64,000 nt of DNA from Synanceia verrucosa (lineage: Eukaryota > Chordata > Actinopteri > Perciformes > Synanceiidae): assembly GCA_029721515.1 (NCBI GenBank), contig CM056563.1, positions 20,155,954-20,219,953 of the forward strand, in the 5' to 3' direction. The position numbers and the translations under genes were made by a program. Of this stretch, positions 1 through 10,927 are shown one piece after another. The notes under the pieces were generated by a model. It was not told the origin of the DNA and did not search any database. It was given only the letters and a program-made list of their open reading frames with translations. The stretch's first letter is position 1. Each line of letters begins with the position of its first letter.

Positions 1-430
1 GCCAACGAGTGCCGTCATTGGAAGCGTCATTGGCTGTGCGACGTCTAACTAGACGTCTTCTCTTTCTTCTTTTGCTCTGTGTGTGACAAAAAGCCACAGA
101 GCGAGCAACAAATACATGATCGTTTCTGCGTCCTCCATTGTGATAGTAGTGTTGTTCTTCTTCTTCCTGGTTTTCTGTGTCACATGCAAATGAGGTTATG
201 GCAGTTTTGCGTTGCCGTATGATGACCCCGCTCACGCTGAGGAGGTACTATGAGGTACTCAGTTGTAATGGAAAAGCATCAAAACTAGGCCATACTGCGC
301 TGTACCGTACTGGGCCATGCCGTTACTGTGTAGTGAAAAAGCGACAAAAGAGGGTTGAGGCTGGAAATAAGCGGATGTTATCAAAAAAATGCAGGCACCT
401 CCGTCTGGTTTGTTTAGTTTAACACCAGAG
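1..430. other. Repeat-like opening segment
   Basis: Contains short internal echoes (gtactatgaggtactca, gtaccgtactgggcc, gtcattggaagcgtcattgg) and a ttgtaatggaaaagca motif that recalls a fish DNA-transposon end. No gene seen; classification uncertain. Confidence 0.3.
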
Positions 431-540
431 AAATAGCAAAGTGAATCACAGGAATTCAATCTGGGCCACTCAGGCTGAACAATAGTCTGTGACACCTGAT
501 AGCGTCCCGTTTATTCAACTGATGTGGACATCTGCATGAA

Positions 541-612
541 CACACACACACACGCACAGGAATGCATGGAAAAGCAAATAGGCACACACACACACACACT
601 CTGTGTGTGTGA
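541..612. repeat. CA/TG microsatellite, partly palindromic
   Basis: Two CA tracts; the second (583-599) meets CTGTGTGTGTG directly, forming a CA/TG hairpin. Confidence 0.9.
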
Positions 613-1354
613 TGCATGGGTTTCACCTTCAGGCAACTGGGGAAAGAGACAGACATTCCTCCCCTTCGGCCAACTCCTGCTTCAGACAAAAATAACAAAC
701 GGCTGAATGATATAGTGAGCTGTCCCCTCTGGTTGCAAAGTGGGAATGGAAGCAGATCTCTGAGACAGCAGCTACAAATGGCCCATCTCTGTAGCCGCCT
801 TCTCCTTTTCCCTCTAGTTCCCGTAGCTGTGCATCCACAGAGACCTTGGCAGATCTCAAAGACAGATTAATCTCGATTGAAAGTTGCTGAAGTGTCCTCA
901 AGCGTCAAAGCGTTACTACTTATCGCAGGGGAGCACAGTAGCGATGAACCAATGAAAAGACTGAAAATAAGCTCTTAGATCATTTGCGATGGACGCACAC
1001 CCACAAAGCGGGCGGCGCTGTAAAGTGCACACAGACTAGATTAAGCCCTCATCATGTGAAATCGTGATTTATCAGACAGTTACTGCTGCTGTTAGAGCTG
1101 CATGGATCTGTTTCCCATGAGCTTCACAGTTTTGGCGGCTGAAAGAAACCCTCACATGGATTTAAATGGTCTGGAACGTGGTTTTAATGTGGCTCTGTGG
1201 TGTTACTGCTTCACTGTGCAACACTGCTTAAAGTCTCCATTTATCAGGGATCACTGCGAGCCAGCATACTGATAAATGTTTCTATTTTAAACACTTACAC
1301 CATAAATTATCATAAAGGAATTTAGTGGAATAAATTTATCTTTTGTTATTATCT
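613..1354. other. Anonymous sequence
   Basis: No domain, splice-supported exon or recognised repeat. Open frames here are short and overlap on opposite strands. Confidence 0.5.
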
Positions 1355-1605
1355 TAAATCTTTATTTATTTATTTGACAGGGACAATTCAGTCAAACAGT
1401 TAGTTACAGCTTGCAACCGATGCGATGAATATAGAGTTTATAGCTAGTGCTAATTCTCAACTCCACTCCCTGGTTGGGCTCATCCACCACATTGTAGTAC
1501 AATATAAAATATACATCAATTAAAAAGAACTGAAGATATATAGTTTATGACACTAGACTACAGGTGTACATCAATTAAAACACAACATTATACAATTCAG
1601 TGATC
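1355..1605 (+). repeat. Retroposon-like 3' tail fragment
   Basis: Contains tttatttatttgacaggg and acaattcagtcaaacagtta, then a run with two copies of acatcaattaaaa. The opening resembles common fish LINE/SINE 3' regions. Assigned from recall, low certainty. Confidence 0.4.
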
Positions 1606-1653
1606 CAATATTGCATTTACATGATGGAGATGGATTTTATTTATATTATATAT

Positions 1654-2146
1654 TTAGCCTATATTTGCCAAAGATTTATGTACATCTTTAAAAACGGAAC
1701 ACTTGAGTGCCATAAATCTCTTTCCGTTTCCGTTTTTTGCCGGCAGCAGGGACAAAAGAGCGCTCTCACACAGCCTGTGAATAATGTTGGGGATTCTGGG
1801 AGATGTAGTCAGAGCATAAAGAGACTGTATATGCCACAGAGATCAAAACAGGAAGTGGAGACGATCAAGATTAGAGAGCAAAATGTAGACAATCTGGACA
1901 AAAAGTGGTGATTTTGGTGAAAGTGTCCTCTACTCTACCTCTGATAAAACAAGAATGGAACAAGGTAAAAACAAACATTTATTTCATGATGAAATAGAGA
2001 GTCTGTTCTTTCATTTGATCTATTCAGTGTTTTCAGAGTCATAGTACAAAATATTCTGTGGGTCTTGCAATATGACTCAAAATGGCCAAAAATGCTGGAA
2101 CAAGGCACTTTCTTGTTTAAAAAAGGGCTGGCACTCAATGAGTTAA
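1654..2146 (+). mobile_element. TTAA-flanked piggyBac-like MITE, copy 1
   Basis: Non-autonomous element without coding capacity. The right end is GGCACTCAATGAGTTAA. The left end is decayed (TTAG, then a TGCC remnant) and includes the internal repeat of the terminus near 1705. The body carries family landmarks: gtgaataatgttggg, agatgtagtcagagcataaagaga, gtggtgattttggtgaaagtg, ataaaacaagaatggaacaagg and gtacaaaatattctgtggg. It belongs to the subtype with a cgctctcacacagcctgtga stretch. The piggyBac assignment rests on TTAA target sites and the terminal inverted repeat seen in better-preserved copies. Confidence 0.8.
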
Positions 2147-5100
2147 CGTAAATATGCTTTATGTATTTCACATCTTTTAACTTAGGAAATTATGAGTTTA
2201 GTGAATGTGTACTACAATCAGTACATTACGTGTAAAGTGTCAAGGTTAGTGAACTCAACTCAGCTCAGATTTTACATTTTCACAACTTCCTGTTGAGATG
2301 ATTTTGAACACATTTTTAATGCAGCACGGAAACTTCAACTTAAAACTTCAAATGTTTTACAGTGTAGACTAATAACTGATTTCTAGTCCTGTAATATATC
2401 ATTTGCAGCGAAATTCACACATTTTGGATGGAAAATAACAACCATCAAATGCTTTAAATTGCTTTTTTCTTAAGTAGCATTCTTAAGCTCTGTCAACGCG
2501 ACAACGGCACTTTAACGCTTGTGAGATTTTTACCGTTGTGAGTCACCGACAACGGCGGAGCCGTCTGTGCGCAAGGAGGAATCGGTATTAAAGTTTGTTG
2601 GATTCACAGAATTCTGTCGTGTGGACGGCACCTTAGTGTTTGTTACTTTCAGTCTTAACATAATGCCTATTAATCTATTTTGAACACAAGCTAATACCAC
2701 ACTGACATTACTGATTATTGATGACACTGGCATTATTGATGACTCCTTTTTACTTGTAAGATACTGTATATATGATATGTAATCCTCATAGTCAAAATCA
2801 TTTCCTCTGAAAACTTGCTGGCAAAACTCAACTAGGAAACATTAAAGCCATCAAAGTCAGAAAAATGGATTCAAATATTGCTGGATTGGCTGTTAATTCT
2901 TTTTTTTTTTTTTTAATAAAATTTCATTAGCAGAAATGTATGAGTCATGAGTTACAGATTCATTCATTGAACTGGGGAGAGCTGGTTACATCAGTCCTGA
3001 AATCATAGGGATTATTCCCATATTTATCAGGCAGCATCCAAGAGAGTCCTGTCCATAGAGTTGATGACATAACACTGGTGTAACTGGAGCTTTGCTGACC
3101 TTTGGTTAAGCTACTATGACCTCGTCTGACTGAGCCAGCCTCGTCTAACCCACTCCAGTCTGTCTGCGTCTGTCTGCTGAGACAAAGAGGATTTGCCGTT
3201 AATCTGGCCTTAACAGCAGGAGAGCATATTCCACATTACAACAACACTCCAGAGAATAGGACTAATCAAGACATCATGAACATCAAACAGGGAACAATTA
3301 CCTCTAATAAAATCAATTTTGCTGATTGACTGAGAGAAAGAGAGAGAAACCCAGACGCAGCTACTTGATTGGATTTGATTACACTTGAGTGTTCTGTATC
3401 GGGTCACACAAAAGAATTAAAAAAAAAAAAACACTCAGCAAATGATTTAAACTGACTTGGAGTTGAAAATAATGACCCTGACTGCCTGGTTTCAAGGTGA
3501 CTGGATTCTTAAAACAACATAAATCTGTAAAAATGTTGCACAAAACATATGTAATGCTAAACAATTAGCCCCAGGAGGCTAATTGCACCCACCGTCAAGT
3601 TAAAAAAAATGACATAATAAGCAGAAAAAAGCCATAAAGGCAGCTGACAAGCTGACAAAAGGGGTTTGATTGTGACACGGAACAAACGTTAGATTTGATT
3701 GCCGTAAAGAGCAAATGGCTTTAACAGGTGTAACAAGTGTAGCCGAGGGGGAAGCGAACGATCTCTCCTCATTAGGAAGCAAATGAATTCAATCACCTCT
3801 TTTTGGTAAGCTGCTTGGTAAATCCCTTCAAAGTGGAGTGTGGCTTCAGCCACAGCAAGCAGCTTTAATAGATGCAGGGCCGCTAATGCATCACTCTCAT
3901 CGACGCATTCAGCTCGGCCCGAACACAATCGTTGGCCTCAAGCAAACAAACCCCAGTCAATGAGGCTGGGGCTCCGCGGGGAGCAATGAGGAGTATTTTT
4001 GTTGCGCAGCCTCCAATAGCTTTACAAATTTTATTCATATGTCCCCCGAGAGAAGCGACTGCAGTGTGCTTTCGCTTGAGGGAAGGGCAGGACGATGTTG
4101 GAAAATGCAGATCTGAGGCGACACGCTGTGTCTTCCATGGAGGCTAAAAGAGACCAAGAGGCCCCAAACTAGTGCAGGAAAAGAGACTTTTACCATTACT
4201 CCCCCCTGCTGAACCACACACAATGTCCAAAACACAGCAGGATGTGTCCACTGGGACTGTTATCAGAGACACACAGAGGCAAGAAGAAAGGGAGCAAAAT
4301 GGACAGATGAGTATTGGAAGATGGAAAAAAAAAAAAAAGAGAGCAGATTTCTGCCTCATTCTGGAAAAAAGTCTTCAACGGCGCTGTGACATTTGCAGCA
4401 TCAAAGGCCAATCAATATATTTGTTGTGTCAGAACGGGACAGAAGCAGCAGTCGACGACGGCTTAGGCCGAGACAAACACAGACAGAAGTTATCTCTCCA
4501 CGCCTGGCAACAAATCCACTCAGGCCCAATCAATACATTAGACAGCATCTTCTTTAACACATACATGCACGCACACACACACACACACACAAAAGTAAAG
4601 CACTGCGTTGATTAGCTTGTCTCACTTAATCACTCCCTATTAGAGACACCTGCAAGGTTGCAGCAGTCTTGTGTGATTATGTGTAATCATAGAAATGTCA
4701 CATTTGAATGATAGGCAGCAGCGCGGGAAGACTGCTCGAAGCAACACCAGAGAAAAAAGTATTCATATAAGAAAATATAATCTCACAGAATGTTGCATAT
4801 GCTGTGCAGGCATTTAAATACACACAAGCACCACACAAGGCTGGGGGGGGTCTATCTGCTGTGGATAAAAGACACCCCTTATCAGCTTCCTCATAGAGGA
4901 GCTGGGAATGAAGGCATTTACTCAAATGAAAGAGGCAGCTTTTGGAGATAAGCCGAGAGAGACGGAGCTCTGCTAAGCTTTCAGATTGGACTGGGCCTAC
5001 AGAGGGAACAGAGGAGGATGGGAAAAAATACAGAGAGGACGGACGGGTGGGTGATAGATGGGTAGATTGTTGACGAAGTGATGGGAGGATGGTGCTGTAC

Positions 5101-6410
5101 TGTGCTCTGAGGCGAATGCATGCCTACAGAGGAGGAGTGCGTGGCTTTTGTCTGCCGTGGAAGTGCTTACATAAAGCGTATTTAGAGGATGTGGGTGTGA
5201 AAGCTATTGTGTTGACCCTGGTGTTTTGTCTGTGCTGCTGTGCACGTTTCTACAGCTCCTGTCTATCCCTGTGCTCATCGCTGGCTCTGTCTGCCACAGA
5301 GAGCTGGCACATATTCTCAGCTGCACTGGGCCGTGAGCCGCGCTAGGATAACCCACTTCAAAGAGAGCCATTGTCACAGTGTAATGTGGCAAACGGCAGC
5401 TAGCGCCGCAGAAAGCAGCGCACACTGAGACTGGATGGAGATGGGGAGGAAGGGAGGCGTGGGAGGGGATGAAGAGCAGAGAGAGAGACGGGGGGGTTTG
5501 TTCACAAACACACTGCTGTGCCAACATTAATCATGTAGACTCTCATAAAATCATTAGAGCTGATCATTCCCAGTCAGGCTCTCTCCACAACGGCTCAGTA
5601 CTGACGAAAAACAGCGAGAATGCCAATTTCTGTAGGAGATGCGAGCCAACACACTCAGAAACAACACACGGACACCTTTGTAGTGCAAAATATCAACACG
5701 GAGAAGTGAGACGGTGAAACTAAACAGCAGGGGACTCGAGATGCAGTTATGTACAAAGCTTGTACATGTCCTGCGTGTTTCATATATAATTATATTTGCA
5801 CGCTCCAAAAACACCCGCTGTATTTATGTACTTGCAAACAGATCCATTTATGTATATTCATATTCTGTGTACTCATTGCAGATCCATTATAAATTTATAT
5901 CACAGATTACATTCAAATGTGTCTGTGTGAACAAAAAATGCCAGCAAGAACTTCTGTATTTCTCTTTGCAGCATTTCATTTGATTTATGAGTATCATAAA
6001 TTGGAGGAATGTGTTCTGATTGTTCCTCTGTGTGTGTGTGTTTGTGTAGAAAAATGCTTACTATTTATTTTGGAGATTGCATGTTGTGTGTGCACAGAAA
6101 ATGCAAATGTTTTGGTGATTGCATTTTGTAAATTGATTTATGTATGTTAATTTGTCGTGTAGACGCAGCTATTCTGAGGCAAGATCTACTTTTTGGGTGT
6201 GTTAGCCTGCCTACAAAAGACGCTCACCATGATTTGTGTATCGTGATTAAATTTTTCATTATAAATTTTGTGCAACCCTCTTTTGACCACATAAATGTTT
6301 ATTCACATAAATTATTTAGGAGATTTTGTGCAACTGCAGCTGTTTACAACTGATGTAAACAAACATTTTACAGAAAATATGAATAACTTAAATCCTGGTC
6401 ATTTTGTTCA
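2147..6410. other. Anonymous intronic or intergenic sequence
   Basis: No exon recognised. Homopolymer A/T runs near 2899, 3420 and 4325 and the CA tract at 4567. The stretch 3770-3930 is unusually free of simple repeats and repeat debris and could be a conserved noncoding element. Confidence 0.5.
4567..4591. repeat. CA microsatellite
   Basis: About 12 CA units. Confidence 0.9.
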
Positions 6411-6894
6411 TTAACTTATCAGTGCCAGCCCCCCCCCCCCTTTTTTTTTTTTCAGCATTTTCGGCCATTTTGAGTCATCTTTCATGATGCACAGATTTTT
6501 TGTACTATATCTCTGAAAACACTGAATAGCTCAAATGAAGGAAAAGACTCTATTTCATCATGAAAAGAACTGTTTCTTTTTATCTTGTTCCATTCTTGTT
6601 TTATCAGAGGTAGAGTAGAGGCCACTTTCACAAAAATCACCACTTTTTTTCAAGAATCCGTCCATTTTGCTCTCTAATCTTGATCGTCTTCAATTCCTGC
6701 TTTAATCTCTGTGGCGTATACTGTCTCTTTATGCTCCGACTACATCTCCCAGAAGCCCCATTACTCACAGGTTGCAGGAGACCGCGATCAATGACCCACT
6801 GCCTAAAAAAGGAAAAACGTATGTATACGTTTATGGCACTCAAGGGCTGTATTTTAAAAAACATAAATATATGTCCTTCCATACAAAGAGTTAA
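6411..6894 (-). mobile_element. TTAA-flanked piggyBac-like MITE, copy 2
   Basis: Full-length copy in reverse orientation, bounded by TTAA on both sides (TTAACTTATCAGTGCC at left, CAAAGAGTTAA at right). The body matches the same landmarks in reverse complement (caccacttttt, ctctaatcttgatcgtct, ctacatctcccagaagcccc). A C11/T11 homopolymer run near 6430-6451 interrupts the left end. The right end contains the duplicated terminus (ggcactcaagggctgtatttt). Confidence 0.85.
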
Positions 6895-8750
6895 AAGAAT
6901 TGTTAAACAATTCAAAATATATGAGAGATAACAATGAAAAAAATCTGGTAGTACAGCAGGTCTTTAGGTTATGTTTAGTTTGCCTTCTGTGTGCTTATTG
7001 TCTTTATTGTGTGCCCATTATTTCCATATAATAATGTGCATCCGGCACATGGCTCGGACATTAATTCCCAGCCTCAGTAATTAATCCGGGCTGCTTAACG
7101 CTCCTGAGATGGTGTGCAGCACAGACAGAGGTCGGCATCCCGACGGCTCACAAAGAGCTGGAGCAAAGACAGCCATTAGAGCTGGATCACCGAATCTTCT
7201 GTTTACATTTGCCACCGTTTACACACTGGCTGCACTCTATTATGCGCGCTGGACCCTGGAGTATTGCATATCGGTGGTCAGGGCACCAGGTTCTGATGGC
7301 TGGAGTCGACTGTAAAATCGATGGCCTTTGTTACTTTCTGAGCTGCTGATCCTCCTCCTGCTTGCAGACGAGCTGGCTGGTTACAGTTCACACACAGTCT
7401 GGGTTTATGACATAGAAAATGCACTTGAGACACCGCTGAGAACTGAGAACCACAGCGGAGAATAAGAGGGATATATCCTTTTCAAGTTATACTCCCTTTA
7501 TGTTTCAATGCTCTCTCTTTCACCTCTCAGTTTCAAGCTCCGTCTCGCTTTCTCTTTTCTTTATGGCTGCTTCTCATCCTTCAGTCTGGTCTGTCGCTCT
7601 TAACGCCTTTAACTCCTCTCTCGCTCATTTAAGTCAAGGTCAGAGAATGAAGTGGAGGAGAAGTCGCCCACTTCAGCTAAAAGCTGCCTCACTTGCTAAA
7701 CAACAATGCATTCACAAACTCAGGAAAACGCTCACACACAATCTGCACTATGAGATGATGTGCTACCACCTCCATCTTTAGCCTTCGCACCCGGGGAATG
7801 AGAGGCTAAGTGGCAAGGTTTTGGTGCCGAGTGCAGCACGGGACCATTTCTCATGTTGTCAGAGCTCCCGCTGGGCCTCACATATGCCTGCAGCTCTCAG
7901 CATCCAGAAGCCATCACTTCAGCAGGCGGGCCAATCAAACCCATGCTGTCACTTCAGTGAAATGACTTGAACTGTCACTCACACGCCGCCATTTTCCCCC
8001 ACAGGGGGTCCCCCGAGGCCAGAAAGAGGCACGGACGAGCTGCGCAGAAAAGCTGTACGTGCCAAAGAAACATATAGTTTCTATCATCATACAAATCACA
8101 CGCTTACATATCAATAGCCTCAACTACAACGAGCACACAAGTGTATGTATGCAAAAAGGATATCATAAATATCTATGAGGGTGAGGGAAAAACGAGCAGG
8201 GAATAGGTAATGTTTCAGAAACTTGATTAGCTTGTGACCTCTGCTCTTTGCTGACCTCTGACCTGTCTGAAAGGCGCCTGCAGTTCCATGTCGACAGGTC
8301 TAATTATTGTCTTTGTAACAATCCACCCACTCACCCTGCTCTCCAAGCCCTCACGAATATAATATCACACAGAAATCCATGCTAAACACTCAGACACATT
8401 TACATACAAATGTGCATTTCAGTTTGATTTATGAAGTGACATATTCCTGTAAAATCCAGCTGAATATCCAGTCCGGGATAAAGTGACAAAGGTCCAGCAA
8501 CTCATTCAGGGTCTTTCCCTTTTTTCATGGATAAAGCCGAGACATAAAAGTAGTAAGTGAGGGAGTTCAACATGAATGTAAATCAACAAAACAGGGCCTT
8601 TTGTTTCACAATAAAAAGACAACTTAGCTTTGCATTCCTGTAATATGTAACATTGCTGGACTCACGATGGGCAAAATCAATGCAGCAGAACCAGAGATAG
8701 TTTGTTTTTAGTCCACACTTGTCAAAACCTGGTGCTTACATTATCCACAA
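6895..8750. other. Anonymous sequence with a possible conserved noncoding stretch
   Basis: No exon recognised. Around 7020-7110 there are TAAT-core motifs (gacattaattcccagcctca, gtaattaatccggg) in compact non-repetitive sequence, the look of an enhancer candidate. Confidence 0.4.
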
Positions 8751-9317
8751 TTAACTCTTTGAGTGCCATAAATGTGTCTGTACATCATTTAAAATCCAAC
8801 GCTTGAGTACCATAAACGTATATTTACGTCAATGTGGTTTTTCGGGAGAAGACACAAGAGGGCGCTCTTACACAGCCTGTGACAGAGCTGTGTATAGAGA
8901 GAGTAATCCCAACGTTCAGGACAATTCTGTCATGGGATTGGTTCAAAGGTAGTCATGTGTTTGGTGCACACCATGTTTAATACACATCAGAAACACTAGT
9001 TGTTGGTAATCTCTCTATACACAGCTCTGGCCTGTGAGTAATTTTGGGGCTTCTGGGATTTGTAGTCAGGACATAAAGAGACGGTATACACCATAGAGAT
9101 CAAAGCAGGAAGTGGAGAATTTGGAGAAAAAGTGGTGATTTTGGTGAAAGTGGCCTCTCCTCTACTTCTGATAAAACAAGAATGGAACAAGACAAAAACA
9201 AACATTTTTATACATGATGAAATAGAGTCTCTTCTTTCATTTGAGCTATTCAGTTTTTTAAGAGACATAGTACACAATATTCTGTGGGTCTTGAATTGCT
9301 GGCACTCAATGAGTTAA
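8751..9317 (+). mobile_element. TTAA-flanked piggyBac-like MITE, copy 3, carrying a nested hAT MITE
   Basis: Both ends are intact: TTAACTCTTTGAGTGCC at left and GGCACTCAATGAGTTAA at right, giving a near-perfect terminal inverted repeat and TTAA on both flanks. The left end is followed by a second, diverged copy of the terminus (cttgagtaccataaacg). A 147-bp hAT-like MITE is inserted at 8883-9029. After removing it, the body matches the other copies, apart from a shortened segment around 9115-9130 and 9290. Confidence 0.9.
8883..9029 (+). mobile_element. 147-bp non-autonomous hAT-like MITE nested in piggyBac-like MITE copy 3
   Basis: Terminal inverted repeats CAGAGCTGTGTATAGAGAGA (left) and its complement TCTCTCTATACACAGCTCTG (right) bound 147 bases without coding potential. 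It is flanked by an exact 8-bp target duplication, GCCTGTGA, at 8875-8882 and 9030-9037. An 8-bp duplication and a CAGAG terminus are the signature of hAT transposons. Confidence 0.88.
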
Positions 9318-9599
9318 GATGAGAAATAGGTGACAAAGGTCTGAAAAGATTATTTCAATCCATTGCCACACATTTTCAAGCATAAAATTTTTCAGATTGG
9401 TATTTAAAGGCATTAAATACCATTGCTTCTGCACAGCTCTCAACATGGCCACAGTGAGCTGGCAGCTCTCAGCTAGAGACGGCCTAGCTGTAACCACTAT
9501 AAAGAGAGCAGTGCACAGCGGCAGCCATGAGCTAAGACACTGACATGATGAACATGTGACCGATCATGTTACCAAAACATGGAGAAGCTTAAACTATAA

Positions 9600-9911
9600 A
9601 ACACACAGAAGGAGAGCAACTTCACTCTCTGCTCAGGTAGACGTTACACCTCTGTGTCTTCACATAACAAAGAGTTGTGTGATGCTATAGCATCATATTG
9701 CACTACTACAACTACTACACTGCTATTTGCACGTTCAGCAACAGTATGCAGAAAAAGTCTGCACTCTGCATTTTGTACATAGTACTCACTTTATTTGGTA
9801 TTATTTATTTTATCTGCTTAGGGTTAAGTTTATTACCTATTTAGTTTTTGTTAAATTTGTGTGTTACTCCTGTTTCTACTGTGTATATGACAATAAACCT
9901 CTTGAATCTTG
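9600..9911 (+). repeat. LINE-like 3' untranslated tail
   Basis: Starts cacacagaaggagagcaact, has long AT-rich tracts and ends tatgacaataaacctcttga plus atctt, a typical polyadenylation-like tail of 5'-truncated fish LINEs. The first 80-90 bases recur at 58235-58320. No reverse transcriptase sequence is attached. Confidence 0.6.
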
Positions 9912-10664
9912 TATAGTATTGCTCTGGATATCATGTAAAGAACATATTTTAATTTTTCTCAAAATCTGCAAAATTTAGATTGTAAAAGTTGTGGCGTTCC
10001 CCTGTAGCATAATGCAATCAGGCAGAAAGAAATCCATCACAGAACAGTCACATATTCTTATTTTCGACAGCCTCAACTGTGCCCCATAAGACACGTTGCA
10101 TTACGAGTAGAAGGTGTGACTCACGCTCCAACGCCAGCACTTCATCACAAAACGGCTCCTGAAAAGCAGTGAACATCAGAGGCTGATGATATACAACATT
10201 GTGAGAGTGTCCATGAATAGAATCCTGTTTAAACTCACATCACCTCCTGGACTGATCTCTACTGGGAAAGATAAAACAAGATGAAGAACAGTGACTACAG
10301 CAGGATTAAAAAAGAGGCTTTTGAGTGATAACACGTCCCACTGTTCCTGTTTCCTGGAAACAACGGCTGACTGGCACATTAAAGTGAAAAAGAGCCACAC
10401 GCGCACATACATCGACGACTGCATAAAAGTGGGATGGAACTTTCCACTGGTGGGGCAACATATAAAATGCAGCAATATGAGAAACAATAAATATGAAATA
10501 GTACATTAGTGGTAGAATGAGGCTCTCACAGGAGTCTTTACTGAGATGACGCAGACTAATAGGAGCTGAGCTAATGAAAAATAAAAAAGTCAGCGTGACT
10601 GCATATTTGTCATTTGAGGTGAGGCGTTTGTTGAGCTAATAGAGCAGTGGGTTATTTGTCTCCT

Positions 10665-10677
10665 CTGTGTGTGTGTG

Positions 10678-10720
<43 letters not shown>
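10665..10720. repeat. TG microsatellite
   Basis: About 27 TG units with one TTA interruption near 10679. Confidence 0.95.
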
Positions 10721-10724
<4 letters not shown>

Positions 10725-10857
10725 AAGATAAAGTTGGCTTGAACAGAAGCTGGAGAGCTGCCACCTTCATCCTGCTGGGATGAACAAAGAGACAGGAGGC
10801 TCAGGAGATCCATCCATCATAATGTCTCATTGCCTCTCACGCTTTGCTTTTGCATGC

Positions 10858-10861
<4 letters not shown>

Positions 10862-10926
<65 letters not shown>
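10862..10926. repeat. CA microsatellite
   Basis: About 32 uninterrupted CA units, among the longest in the window, 140 bases from a TG tract on the same strand. The two could pair as an inverted repeat. Confidence 0.95.

Positions 10927-10927
<1 letters not shown>

Noticed and set aside
4172..4615. 147-codon plus-strand open frame
   Set aside because: Passes through an A-rich run (lysine repeat) and a CA tract, with no domain or flanking splice sites.
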